64,000 bases of DNA. It comes from Adineta ricciae (taxonomy: Eukaryota > Rotifera > Eurotatoria > Adinetida > Adinetidae). The translations under genes were made by a program, and so were the position numbers. Positions 10,662 to 24,088 of the stretch are shown here, piece by piece. The stretch is taken from contig CAJNOJ010000272.1 of NCBI GenBank assembly GCA_905250025.1, positions 61,715-125,714 on the forward strand. The letters run 5' to 3'. The notes beneath the pieces are model-generated. The model was not told the origin of the DNA. It did not search any database and saw only the letters and a list, made by a program, of their open reading frames with translations. Numbering within the stretch: the first letter of the stretch is position 1; the number at the start of each line of letters is the position of its first letter.

Positions 10662-13600
10662 ATGAGTTTGCTTTTCTTTCTCGTTTTTTCTTTACAATCG
10701 TCATTGCTTAAGCTACCGAAATTTCTCTCCTCGTGAAGTCAATTGCTCTCCTATGTTCATTGAAAATCTTAGCGAGCGTAATGATATTTGGTGTCAAAAG
10801 TTTGTTCTATTCGATTCTCGTCCATTCGATTTTCGGCTGGCCACAGATCAATCTCGATCGTACCGACAGGAAACATGTGACAGAAAATCATAACGGACTT
10901 CAACATGATTGTCTGTTTATCGCGTCAATAATAGAATCCTCATTCGATATAAGACAAATTATTGCGTACTGTTTGACAGTGTCGTCATCACAATCGAATA
11001 TGACATAAAAAAAATTCGATCAAGGCGTAACATTTGCTGAACTTTATCATCGTGGTGTCACTTGGAAAGAGTTGTATGTATGGTCAGCACCCATTGACAC
11101 GATCGAACGTTATCAGATCTATTTAAATCAACGGCTATTGTCAATGGGCAATGAAGTCTTTTATAATTGCACTTTGCCCAGATTCGGTCCACAATGTCGA
11201 TATTCATTTGATCTTCCCGATTTGAACTACACATCATTGACTGAAATAGTTCATAGATTCTATATGAAAAAATATGCTCCTGAAACGTTAACGTGTTATA
11301 TTGACTTAGAATGTGATCTTCGCTCGACAACACGATGCCTCGATTGGACTGATATATGTGATGGAACCGTCGATTGTTCAAATGATCAAATTGATGAAAA
11401 ATATTGTTCGGAGATGAAAATGAGTGAATGTCAGGAGAATGAGTACCGATGCAGAGACGGACAATGTATCCCAATGGAGTTTTTTGGAGATAATCAATAC
11501 ATTTTTGATTGTCTCGATAAGTCGGATTTGCCGAAGGATACTCCAGAAATGGAATTTCATCTTTTTACCAGAGAACCTTCGTTCTATGAAGAAGATAACA
11601 AGTGTTTTAGAGGCTTTTTTGCAATTGAACCAGGTTCTACGAGCTCATGTACAGTCAATCGTGAAGGATTATTAGCAAAAATGAAGTTTCTCGAATCACC
11701 GACCTCAATGACAGCCGATTGCTGGTCACTAATAAGATGTCATCTTCGAATATTCAATGAATTCAATTCTATTTGTAGAGATATTAATTCTAATGTTGAA
11801 TCAATTGAATTAATAAATAAAGCATGTCCCGATTTATTATTCATCGACACCATGCTCTTGCTCTTCGGCCATATTTATTTTGCTTACGAACGAAAAATTA
11901 TTTTAAATTCAACGAATAACATTATGCCTCATTACATTTGCTATGACGATCGACTTTGCGGTGGATTTTATCCGAATAGAACATTATTGTCATTTAATGG
12001 TAGCACATGCCGTCGTCCGGAAGATTTTCCTCTTTTATTCGATGAAAATGTACCCGTACACTCATATATGTGGCATCTAAGTACACAGTTATATCATTGT
12101 AATACTATTCTTTCTAATGACTCTTCAGTTTGTAATCATTCGACGATGTACAAATGCAAGAATTCATCAAAATGCATTTCACATCGTCAGCTCTGTGATA
12201 ACTGGTTTGATTGTGACTATAAAGATGATGAAAAATGTTCATTGGTCAATGGAAATTGTTCTTTATCTGATTCTCCGATGCTATTCAAATGTATGGCAAA
12301 TAACAAATGTATTTCAAAGGAACTTGTTAACGATAACACCTATCAGGATGAAAGTGGTTTAGTTATACAATGTGAGATAGGATCACATGGTTACAAAAGT
12401 CCTATCGAATTTGTACAAATGTGCGATGGCACGATGGATTTGGATCTTATTCTTATCGATAATGAAAATCACACAGATGAAACTGAATGTACGCATTGGC
12501 AATGTCATAATCACTATACTGAATGTGACGGTATATGGAATTGTGCGAATGGAGCTGATGAAGCTCATTGCTATGGAAATTTTTCTTATGAATGTTCACA
12601 TTATCATCATCTATGCATTTCACCTACAACATACAAATTAACGTGTTTACCATTTAAAAGAGCCAATGACGGAGTTATCGATTGCCTTGGTGCCACGGAT
12701 GAACCAGCATTGTGTCAACGAGACGGCCAAAGACTTAATACGCACTATTTCTATTGTAAGAATAATTCGAATCCAACATGTATAACGAACAGCTGGTGCT
12801 CGAACTATGAGCAATGCACGTATAAAGATGAAGAGCCATTATGTAAGGAAACGTATTGGATCTCTGACAACAGCTTCATCAGTAGTTGTGGTCATGAGAG
12901 TCCTTCTGTGATTAATACGTTTTTCTGCAGTCGTTTTTCTTATAAACCTTCAAAATTTAACTTTGACTTGTCGGACAGCATGCGATTTCCGAAAGAACTG
13001 GCAATACAACAAAGTGAAAGTACAACTATCGAGGGTCTAGCTGACACGGTCGATTTTATTCCAATTGTTTATGATCAACGATGTCATCGTGGTCTACCGT
13101 TACGTATTTGGCTGGATCATAAAAGTAATTTATCGAGAGAAGCTTGCCTTTGCCCACCCAGTTATTACGGTTCATCATGTCAATACCAAAACCAACGTGT
13201 GAGTTTGACTGTTCGATTTCGAGCTTTTAGTGATTCTCGACGTACTCCATTTCTCATTCTTTTCTCACTGATTGATATCGATGATAATGAACGACGAATT
13301 GAATCCTTTGAACAACATACGTATCTTTACTCGAGACATTGTTCAATTAAGTATAATGTGTATTTGCTCTATCCAACTCGTCCGAAAGATTTGCACAAAA
13401 ATTATGCAATTCACATTGATGTTTATGAAAAATCTTCTTTAGAGTACCGCGGAAGTTTCTTTCTACCCATTCCGTTCTCATTTCTGCCTGTGAATCGTAT
13501 TGCGGTGCAGATGGATATCTTATCGAAACAACAAATAGTGAAGAACTGTTTCATTGACTCATGTGTACATGGACAATGTGTCGAATATATGAATAATAAG

Positions 13601-15532
13601 GCAATTCGGGCATTTTGTCATTGTGAGCAGGGATGGTATGGTAAATTTTGTAACACATTTCACGTTTGTCAATGTTCATCGGATTCCATTTGTGCCGGTG
13701 TTTCTCGCAGCAACCAATCGATCTGTATTTGTCCGATGAATCGATGGGGTAATCGATGTTTACTTGAAAATAATATCTGCCAATCGGATAAGCAGAGCAG
13801 CGTTTGTCTGAACGGCGGTCAGTGCATCACTGATGATGTAAAACTACCTGTCGATGATCAAATCATTTGTATTTGCCCGAACGGATACGGAGGGAAAAGA
13901 TGTGAAAATCGCGTTAATCAATTGATTTTATCATTTGACAAAGGTATTGATTTACCACAGTCGATGATCGTTCACTTTATTTTTGTATCTTCACATGAAC
14001 GTGGAGTGGTGACGAATGGTTCAGCTGTACAAGCAATAGTCCCCTACCAATCGGCAACAAGTATTTATTGGTCTAACGAATATCATATTTCATTCGCTCA
14101 GTTATGGAACAATTTCTATTTAGTATTGATTCAAAATCAGTACAATAAAACGGCGATTATTCGTCGACAGATTCGCTCATCGGATCGTTGTAAACGTCTT
14201 AGTGAAGTATTGGATGAACACATTGTTCACTATCACCTTCTTCGTCGAATGAAATATTATCAAATCCCATGCGAAAAATATGCCCCACATTTGCAATGCT
14301 TTTACGATCAAGATTACTTTTGTTTTTGCTATAGTTCTGCGTACCAACGTTTGGCAAATTGTTTCCCGTTCAAAAGCACATTGCAGTATGACTGCTATGG
14401 GTATAGTATTTGTGAAAATAATGCCCGATGTGTACAAGATTCATCGATATGTCCCAAATCAACAATCTGTGTTTGTCCCGACTGTTATCATGGAACACGA
14501 TGTCAATTTAGTTCACATTTATTTGGTTTATCGCTTGATGCAATTATTGGTTTTCACATTCAACCGTTTGTTAATCTCACGTCTCAGATATTGGTAGTAA
14601 AGGTTAGCTTGTGTTTAACAATAATTATCATTTTACTTGGCGTTACAAATAGTGTACTCTCTTGGATAACGTTTCAAGATGAAGAATCAAGAAAGAATGG
14701 ATGTGGACATTATCTTTTAGCGTCATCAGTCGTTATTTTACTGACCATGGTTGTCTTTGGATTGAAATTTGTCATTCTACTGATATCACAGATGGTATAT
14801 GTATCGAATGAGTTATTTCTCAAAATCCAATGTCATACACTTGATTGTTTTATCCGAATAGGTCTAACTATGGATCAGTACATGAATGCGTGTGTTGCTG
14901 TAGAACGATTAATTACTGTTCGCAAGGGCGTTAAATTCGATCAGAAGAAAAGTAAACGAGTAGCCAAATACGCTATAATTCTTCTATTCGTTTGGACTGG
15001 AATAACAAACATTCATGATCCGATTCATCGACGTTTGATCCATGATAACAATGAAGACGACAACGAGATGGGAAAACGAATTTGGTGCATTGTGAATTAT
15101 CCAGCGAAGATCCAAACGTATAACTCTATTATAAATTTAATTCATTTTCTCTTTCCATTTGTGCTTAATCTAATTTCCGCTTTACTCATTATTAGTATGA
15201 CCGCAAAACAACGTACCATCGTTCGCACTAATCTGTCCTACCAACAATTACTCTTAGCACAATTTCAAGAACACAAACATCTTCTCATTGCTCCGATTAT
15301 TCTCATCAGTTTGGCATTACCACGTTTAATTCTTTCATTTGTCTCCAATTGTATGAAATCAACAACTGATGCTTGGTTACCACTCATGGGCTATTTTATC
15401 TCATTTATTCCTCCGATGTTGACATCGATTTTATTCATCTTACCATCGAAGCACTACAAAAAACAATTCACTAAATCCATGAAAACAATGCAGAATGCAA
15501 TCGCATCAAGAATGCCATTCAAGCAGAATTAA
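10662..15532 (+). CDS. LDLa/EGF/7TM chimeric receptor, 5' end disrupted
   Basis: Large orphan receptor. The uninterrupted part (11072-15532, 1486 codons, no intron) has LDL-receptor class A Cys clusters (CDGTVDCSNDQIDEKYC at about 96-112, CRDGQCIP at 127, CKNSSKCIS, CDGIWNCANGADEAHC), four EGF-like units (about 826-863, 867-905, 908-948, 1110-1150; for example CLNGGQC..., CICPNGYGGKRC) and a rhodopsin-like seven-helix region from about 1172 to 1470. Translation is unlikely to start at 11072, because that ATG lies inside a conserved-looking stretch (ELYVWSAPIDTIERYQIYLN). Upstream coding traces lie in three frames: a signal peptide from ATG 10662 (MSLLFFLVFSLQSS), then NFSPREVNCSP.. from about 10720, then GLQHDCLFIASIIE.. 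from about 10895, which reaches the main frame through a TAA at 11006-11008. No introns explain these shifts. Either the allele is damaged at its 5' end or the sequence has indel errors. Ligand unknown. Confidence 0.75.
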
Positions 15533-16615
15533 CACGTACTCAAAAACGAATTTTTCTGAGTATTTCCTTTCTTCTCAAGAAGAATCCTATAAATTTACAT
15601 TCTGACTCCTTGCTTGTTTACGTTCTTCTATATACGTACTTCATTGTCCGCTCCCAAAATAAATTGAAAAAAATTTAGCGATCTTTCTGGCTTAGGACAT
15701 CATCAAAGATTCGATCGAATTATTAGCAGAACACTGAAGAGGGAATTATCATGGATGAAGTTCTCTCTTATGAAAAGAAGATAATCAGAAATGAATCTCT
15801 ATTAATATAATATATCCTCAAAACTAAACCTAATATATGTTTTAGTGTTCTCTATATTTATGCCGACTCGACTGAGGAGTTTTTCTGGTTGTACGGACTT
15901 TTTTAATAATTTATAGCGCTGCGCGGTAGTTTATATACAAGTAGCCAATTGTGCTAAAAGTTTCCTTTACTACTAAAAGAGTTGCCGAAGCCCAGTGTAT
16001 CCAGTTGTTTACGTTGAACTTCTCTTGATCTTAGATGATGTTTTTCATTCACTCGTGACTTGAATTAGGGAATCGTTTGTACTGCGACCCGCGTACGTAA
16101 CTGCGATTTGGTAGAGAAATGTGCAGTTAGATGATATTCACTGACTAGTGTTTTCACTATACGAATCGATACAAGATCTTTTGTCAAAATAAGATACATT
16201 GCTGTTTTCTGCGCTCTTTTATCCATCAATAAGAGCAGGAACAAGAATGTGTCGGTCATCATTCATATCTTTCGTCTATAATGGATCGGTAGCATGTTTT
16301 TTCTCTTCTATGGACATTGATTGTATAAGCAGTCTCCCATCATTCTCAATTTTACTAAGCATTTTGTTCTTAACATGCCATTGTTTTCCGGGCACTCAAC
16401 CAGCGACATGTGCAAGAAAAAAAATATTTCTTTCTTCTTCTCCTCACTTCGAGCACTGACAAAGACAGGAAAGGAAAAGAAAGAAAAAAAAGAGTATTTT
16501 AAACTATAGAGAATATTTTTCTTACTGTCTTTCTTGGCTACAAACACGCGACAGCTCACTGACATTGCACACATAAAAAAGTCCATAAATTTCGTTATTT
16601 CGACAAGTTTCAATT
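15533..16615. other. Intergenic, receptor to cystatin
   Basis: No gene seen. The last ~110 bases (from about 16506) repeat the start of the window, marking where the two haplotypes align. A purine-rich tract lies at about 16420-16500. Confidence 0.5.
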
Positions 16616-17220
16616 ATGTCTGACGAGCATCAAAATAGCATGGGTCCTGTTATGGTTTGTTCATACGAAGAACTTCACTTTAAACGATGTTCACGGTGAT
16701 ATTTCTTCTTTCAGGATGCCACACCTGAAATTCAAGAATTAAGGTACATAACTCATACAGTTATAATTGATGATTTTATTCGATCTTCGATAGCGAACGG
16801 CCTGAAATAAAACATGCAGCAATCCATGAACTACATAAAAAACACCACGAAAATCAAGTGCATCATTTCACTGAAGAACATCGTGAAAAACATATTGCTG
16901 CTTGGAAGTGAGTTTGCTTACATTTTCTGTCTGAAAATGACAATCATAGAAACTCCTAGAGTAACAAAATATGCCGAAGAAGTGGCGGCCTATGGCATCA
17001 ACTATTTCATGAAGGTATTTATTGGCGATGGACTCTTCATTCATATTCGAGTTCATCGACAAGCACATCATGCTAAATACGATTTTTATTCTTTGCATGA
17101 AACATTCAAGCATGATGTTGCAACATGTGTATTCACAGAAGGTATTCATGTAAACAAAATTCAAAAGCATATTTCTATTGTGATTGTTTAGATGATCCGT
17201 TGACTTACTTCAATTATTAG
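16616..17220 (+). CDS. Stefin-type cystatin, His-rich (haplotype 2)
   Basis: Allelic partner of the gene at 109-716 with the same five exons: 16616-16654, 16715-16743, 16794-16907, 16960-17141, 17192-17220. The 130-residue product differs at a few places (HELHKKHHENQ for HALHEKHRENQ; HHAKYDF for HHDKYDF) but keeps the His-rich insert, the EVAAYG loop and the DDPLTYFNY ending. Intron 3 is slightly shorter just before the shared acceptor CTCCTAG. Preservation of reading frame and splice sites in both copies argues for a working gene. Confidence 0.8.
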
Positions 17221-17974
17221 GATTCATCAAGCAATTCCAAGCAACAATAAACACATTCGTATACAAATCATAATGTAGTCTATTCTCATTTTTTTTGCAT
17301 TTAAAAATAACAATAAAGATCCGAATGTTTTCTGTATTTGAATACTACGATGCTGGTTTTTTTCTAAAAAGATTCCATGCGAAATAACACTAAGAGACAC
17401 GACGGCAAGAATTTTAGTTGAGATCAGTCAGACATTGAACGCGGATTTGTTGTTTGTTTAAAAAGTTTATTTTTTTGCAAGTACAATGCGGTGAATAGCC
17501 ATCATTCTATCAGCTTTACGTGGCAAGATTTGTTTCTTGGAATGTTTGTCGAACAAATGACGAGTTTATGTTTAAACACATGTATACTTCTTTGTGCTCC
17601 CAAACCTCTAAAAGTACAATAGGTGAAGCGAAAACACTTGAAACGTCATTTTGTTAGATTAATGCTGTAACTGCAGCTTATTTCTCCTTCGTCAACAATC
17701 GGCATGTGAATGTGTCATGGTTGGACGAATCGACAATCATCTATTTCTGTCAACTCGTTTCTTATTACGAATAGGAGAGGAAGGTAAATAAACCCATGGC
17801 AACAAGCAACAATGTACTTTTTCCTTTCCTTTAAATTCTTGCATGAATAAGTCTTTTGCTTGTGCAACTGAAATAATGTCGGCGTAACATCATTCTTCTG
17901 TTGCGATCTGTTTTATATATAGTAAATAGATTCTTCGTTTTTTTCAGAATTTGAACGGAGTATTCATACAGGAA
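17221..17974. other. Intergenic, cystatin to TRPM (haplotype 2)
   Basis: Counterpart of 717-1475; no gene. Carries the same splice-acceptor-like tract just upstream of the TRPM start. Confidence 0.5.
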
Positions 17975-19970
17975 ATGGCTGGAGAAATTGCTGAACAAAT
18001 GCGCAACGTTCAAAAGGTAATAAAAGTATTTGAAAGGTCAGTAGTCATAAATTTTCCTTGTTTAGAAAATTAAGTCATTGGCAATTTGTCAACAAGATGC
18101 GTAAGTTGACAAAATTTATGAATGAAAAAGAGATTGAGTTTTGCGATGTAGTTCAAACGAATTAACTATGGATTTTGGTTTTCTCAAATTCGATGAGAAT
18201 GAATTGGATTCATCTACGCGTCTTTCAGAATACATTCGATTAAGTTTGAATACAAGTGCTGAAACAGTCGTCAAATTTATGAAGGATGGATGGGGTTTAC
18301 CCAATCCTGACTTGATCATATCTGTCACTGGTGGTGCGAAAAGTTTCGAAATGTCCACTCGACTGAAGAAAGTATTTCAACGTGGTTTAGTCGCTGCTGC
18401 TGTTAACACCAGTAAAATACTTGTGAATATCCGAAAATGATCTACTTTCGAGTATTCATAGACGCATGGCTAATTACCGCTGGTACAAATGCAGGTGTTG
18501 TGAAAGAAGTCGGTGAGGCTCTGAATAACTATCGTTATAAGAACGAAAAACACGGACTTGATGTTCCTTGCATCGGTATTGGTAGTTGGGGTTATACAGC
18601 AGGAAATGAATTGCTCAGTAAGCCTGCTAGTATTTGGCCAACATCAATGAATGGATATTCAAAGGGATCTCATCTACTTATGAAAAGCATGCGAAGTCAA
18701 AGTTTGGACGCTATTCATATGGTTAGTTGGAAAATCTTCTAATAATAAAGAAATAATCCTACACTTTGTTTTTCATGTAATTTTTAGGACGTAGCGGATG
18801 AATATTGTGTTAGAAATTACGTAGTGAAAGAAAAATTAAAGAAACGATGTGATTTAGAACCGAATCATACTCATTTTCTGTTATTTGACGATGGTGGCAC
18901 AAGTGCTGATACTGTTCTTCCTCTACGAGCCGAAATCGAAAAATATTGTCGTCACAGTTCTTCACAAACAGTTGTAGAAGACGAAACAGAACAAACACTC
19001 ATACCTATTGTTATGGTTTTGGTTGAAGGTGGTCCATCATCCATTAGAACCATATGTCAAGCGCTTGAGTCAAACACACCAGTGGTCGTCGTCAAAGTAT
19101 AAACATATAGTTTCATCAGGAAGGAATACTTTCAAGTTTCATTTCTTTCAAGGATTCCGGTCGCGCTGCTGATCTAGTGGCTGAACTCTATGCTTGTTAC
19201 CCTGAGAATGAGAATAGTACTGGTAACAATGTGTTTCCTTTACGGCCACAAACTGCTGCTAGTAGAGGCGATTCGCGAGAAGTAGAAATCAATAAGATGT
19301 AAGTGGATAATTTATGCTGAATAATCATTTCGATTTCAATAAACTTAGTTTGACAAAAGCAAAAAATGATAATGCTTGGATTGATGAAATCAAAAGTGAT
19401 CTGTGTCGAGTATTAAGCGAACGGCACGAATTAGTGACAATATTCAAATTCGACAGTAAAAAGCATAATGGTAATCTCGAAGATGCTATTCTTGAAGCTT
19501 TGTTCAATGGTAAAAATAAATTTTTTCAATCCTTTTTCACATAACTTCTTTTCCATCTAGCTGCTAAATTCTCCGGTGATACTAATGAACAACATCGACG
19601 CACCGCTGAACTTAAACTAGCTCTAGTATGTGTTAAATTTTTTTTTTTAAAATGCGTAAAACTCGACCTACGCTGCTTAGGCATGGCATAAATTTGATTA
19701 TACCCAAAACTATCTTCTCACGGATACAACCATATCGAAATGGAAAGTATGTTATTGTGACTTATATGTTACACCTTTTTTACATCTCATTCAAGGAAAT
19801 TAATCTTCGTCGAGCTCTGGTCGATGCACTCCGTCGTGGTCACGTTGATTTTGTTGAGTTACTGATCGAATTCGGTACATCGCTTGAGAACTTAACAGTT
19901 GCAGATCTCAAAGAATTGTACAAAACAGCAGATGTAATGAGAAGTTCATTCTCAATTGACGATACAATAA
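17975..19970 (+). CDS. TRPM-type channel, first part (haplotype 2)
   Basis: Haplotype-2 allele from ATG 17975 to the N at 19971; it continues at 32991 after about 10 missing bases. Covers the whole SLOG/LSDAT domain: AWLITAGTNAGVVKEVGEA, CIGIGSWGYTAGNELL, NHTHFLLFDDGG, PIVMVLVEGGPSSI and a nucleotide-site-like VVVVKDSGRAADLVAELY (across an intron). The melastatin homology region follows: an exon giving AWHKFDYTQNY-type sequence, then NLRRALVDALRRGHVDFVEL and LKELYKT. The order matches animal TRPM channels. SLOG domains in TRPM2 bind ADP-ribose derivatives; whether this one does is not evident. Confidence 0.8.
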
Positions 19971-19971
19971 N
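19971..19971. other. Scaffold join (single N)
   Basis: The sequence after the N matches 18820 onward, stepping back about 1150 bases to the other haplotype. Confidence 0.9.
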
Positions 19972-22900
19972 ACGTAGTGAAAGAAAAATTAAAGAAACGA
20001 TGTGATTTAGAACCGAATCATACTCATTTTCTGTTATTTGACGATGGTGGCACAAGTGCTGATACTGTTCTTCCTCTACGAGCCGAAATCGAGAAATATT
20101 GTCGTCACAGTTGTTCACAAACAGTTGTAGAAGACGAAACAGAACAAACACTCATACCTATTGTTATGGTTTTGGTTGAAGGTGGCCCATCATCCATTAG
20201 AACCATATGTCAAGCGCTTGACTCAAACACACCAGTGGTCGTCGTCAAAGTATAAATATATAGTTTCATCAGGAAGGAATACTTTCGAGTTTCATTTCTC
20301 TCAAGGATTCCGGTCGCGCTGCTGATCTAGTCGCTGAACTCTATGCTTGTTACCCTGAGAATGAGAATAATACTGGTAACAACATATTTCCTTTACGGCC
20401 ACAAACTGCTGCTAGTAGAAGCGATTCGCGAGAAGTAGAAATTAATAAGATGTAAGTGGATAATTTATGCTGAATAATCATTTCGATTTCAATGAACTTA
20501 GTTTGACAAAAGCAAAAAATGATAATGCTTGGATTGATGAAATCAAAAGTGATCTGTGTCGAGTATTAAGCGAACGCCATGAATTAGTGACAATATTCAA
20601 ATTCGATGGTAAAAAACATAATGGTAATCTCGAAGATGCTATTCTTGAAGCTTTATTCAATGGTAAATATCAGTTTTCCCAACCTTTTTTCGCATAACTT
20701 CTTTTCCATCCAGCTGCGAAATTCTCCGGTGATACTAACGAACAACATCGACGCACCGCTGAACTTAAACTAGCTCTAGTATGCGTTAAATATTTGAAAA
20801 AAAAGCGTAAAACTCGATCTATGCTGCTTAGGCATGGCATAAATTTGATTACACCCAAAACTATCTTCTCACGGATACAACCATATCAAAATGGAAAGTA
20901 TGTTATTGTGACTTATGTATTACATCTTTTGCATATCTCATTCAAGGAACCTAATCTTCGTCGAGCTCTGGTCGATGCACTTCGTCGTGGTCACGTTGAT
21001 TTTGTTGAGTTACTGATCGAATTTGGTACATCGCTTGAGAACTTAACAGTTGCCGACCTCAAAGAATTGTACAAAACAGCAAATGTAATAAGAAGTTCAT
21101 TCTCACTTGACGATACAATAACGATTATTTTACTTTCTAGACTAGCAACGCATTGCCTCTCAAAATTCGAGCGAAACGTGATGCATCCATGAGAGATCTA
21201 TTCTATTTATCATATTTTAAATCATTGGTAAGACTAAATACTGAATTATTGCTATTACACGAGATTTTCGTAGTGCAACGGCGCTATGGTTGATCGGACA
21301 CTATCGTTAAAGGATGAGCAACGATTGGGTCAAAGCGCATCACGTGATCTATTTCTGTGGGCTATTTTTCTCGATCGATTTGAACTTGCCACATATCTTT
21401 GCTCGAAAACTTGGGTAAGAACGAACTGATCTAATTAACAAGTCCATAGTGCGATTTGTTTTCTAGAATTCATCAGTTGCTCCTTTATTCGGAGCGTTAA
21501 TTTACCGACGAGCAGCGCGGCTCACACTTGATTCAGAAATGAAACAGCAGTACATGGGCAATGCTGAGTAATACGAAGATTTACTTGCAGTCATTTGCGT
21601 CTTCTCTTCTATAATATTTTTATAGTCAACTAGATAATTATGCAGCATCGATTATCGATCGGTGTTTTGACAATGATGAAGAATTTGCTGTTGATATGCT
21701 CAAACGACCAAGTACCGTTTTTTATAATATTACACCCTTACAATTAGCTGTTAAAAGCAATTGTCGATCATTTATTGCATCGAAATGTGTGCAAAGATAT
21801 ATTGACAATGAATGGTAAAAACAGTTTTGATTCACTGAGGAGATGAGTTCAATGAATTTTCAGGTATGGACACATTAACTACAAACGACAAGCGATTCAT
21901 TTTCGAGTATGAATGGATTGGAAATAACTTAGCCCATATAATTATACTTTTAGGTCTTTCTTTGTTCGTTGTTTCTCCCTCTGCTCCCAATATTTTGCTT
22001 TTTTCTGCCGTATGTGCAAAAACATAAAAGAGTGAGTATGAAATTAGTCGAATGACGCGAAAATGAAATGGTCTTTCCTAGCTGGTTCGAAGTGCCCGAG
22101 ATCCTTCAACAGTTAGTCAACCCACTATGATTCATAGTGTTATTCAGTAAGAAAATATTCATTTACTTGCCCATGTTCATGAAATCTAAATTTTCGAAGG
22201 CCTGGCTTAAATCGCGGAAAGGTTTATCTTGGAAAGATCGATAAAATCGCATATTTTTATCGTGCGCCTATCGTACGATTTTATTACTATACGGTAACCA
22301 TACGCTGTAGAATGTTAATCATCTCTCTCTCTCTCGACTTTGCTTCTCAGATATTCTTTGTTATCTTTCTTGGACTATTCAGTTTCGTGCTTCTTGCTGA
22401 TTATTTTCCATGGAATAATTATCAAGAGCAACGTTCAGGAATTCAAGGTTTACATATACCAATTCCGGAAATATTTCTTCACATTTGCCTTTGGTGTTTA
22501 GTCATAGAAGAAGCGCGTCAAGTAATGATTTTGTCGTTTAGAGAAGTTTCAATATCGAACGTTTTCTTTTCAGCTTATTTCTGTCGACTCAAAAAGAGAA
22601 TTCTTTTCGAGGATATGGAATATTATCGATGTTTTAGGAATTGTCTTATATGTCATTGGTTTCATTACAAGATTTTTCGTTAATGAGTCACTTTTTACTG
22701 TTTCAAAGTAAGACGAATCGAAAAGAATGAGATTGTTGATTTTCCAATGAGCATCTTTAAGAATCTTCTTATGTCTTGATTTGATACTGTGGTATGTTCG
22801 AACATTGAACTTATTTGCTGCCTATGAGAAATTCGGTCTGAAATTATTTATGATATTCAATACTGTGAGTTGTTTAGTTTCATTTCATTCGTTCTTCTTA

Positions 22901-24060
22901 TTTCATTGATATTCGTAGATGAGAGATCTTCTGTTCTTCATCTGTTTTATTCTGATCTTTCTATATGGCTTTTCGGTGGCATCATGGTCATTAATTAACA
23001 CAACAAATCAAGTGTTCTGGAATTACAATAGTGATGGATCATTGTATAATGTCAGCACAGCCAATAATGGAAATGACCTGTGGACATGGCAGACCATACG
23101 TGATGTCACCAACTATGGTGTTTGGAAGGTCTTTGGGCAAGTCGATCCAATCGGTACGAGGAAAATTCCCGTTTTATTTGTAATTTTCATATTCTTTATT
23201 CGTTTAGATGGTAATGACTCATATTCGGACGTGGCCTTTGTTTTAGCAATATTATTCGTTGCCATTGCCAACGTGCTTCTTCTCAACGTACTTGTAGCTT
23301 TATTTAAGTATGGAGAAAAATATAGTCATTGAGAAATGTCAATTGTCTACTCTTCGTTGTAGTCTCACAATTCAAAATGTACAAAATCAATCTCACGTCT
23401 TGTGGCGATATCAACGATTTTTGCTTGTTGCGGAATATCGAGACAAACCTCTATTACCACCACCCTTTAATATTTTTTACTACCTTTTTGTTTTTCTCCG
23501 ATATATTATCAGAAAAATGAAGAATCTTTGTCGCCGTTGTCGACATGGCGCAACGGGTAATGTTCTTCACGAATGATTGTATATATTCTATTTTCCAAAA
23601 TCGACTAGTTTCTGGTGATAATGTACCAATCGATCGAATTGACGTCAGTGAGAGTATTATTCAAAGCGAAGAATTCAAAAGTAACCAGTTTTTACGTAAT
23701 TATTTATTTCCTTTTTCTTCCTATTCGTATAATACAGTTACCGATGCCATGCAACGTGAAAGTGCTATAGCGGACGACTACTGGGGATATACATTGAAAC
23801 ACGGAAAGAAAGATCCAATGGAAATTGCATTACATGATATTGAAGAAAAGTAAGAGGTTTTGAAAGATTTTGCCTATATTACACGTTGTGTTTCCTAAGA
23901 CTTCATGACGTAAGACAACAATTACAAATGATTCATATTGGTAGCAATAAGAATAATTATCAACCATTGGTAATAGTCCACGAGAGATATTTTCATTTTC
24001 AATCTTCTTTTTGATTCTATTTAGAGTAATGATCGAAATTCTTGCCAGTCAGAAGATTAG
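19972..24060 (+). CDS. TRPM-type channel, main part to stop (haplotype 1)
   Basis: Continues the gene begun at 1476. Domains in order: second half of SLOG (to about 20430), melastatin homology exons (20460-21800), a membrane-near exon with FYRAPIVRFYYYT (about 22260), S-helices (FFVIFLGLFSFVLLADYFPW at 22348; LLFFICFILIFLYGFSVASW at 22925), the pore loop VWKVFGQVDPI with a TRPM-like FGQ selectivity filter, and the last helix (VAFVLAILFVAIANVLLLNV). The end is spliced: LHDIEEK continues through GAAGAAAA/gtaaga into LHDVRQQLQMIHIG and then NDRNSCQSED with TAG at 24058-24060, a short coiled-coil-like TRPM tail. No NUDT9 or alpha-kinase domain follows, so it is not a TRPM2 or TRPM6/7-type chanzyme. 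Plasma-membrane cation channel by family. The exon at 22919-23332 encodes the same protein in both haplotypes. Confidence 0.85.
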
Positions 24061-24088
24061 TAATGAAGTTGGTTTATTATTACTTTAT

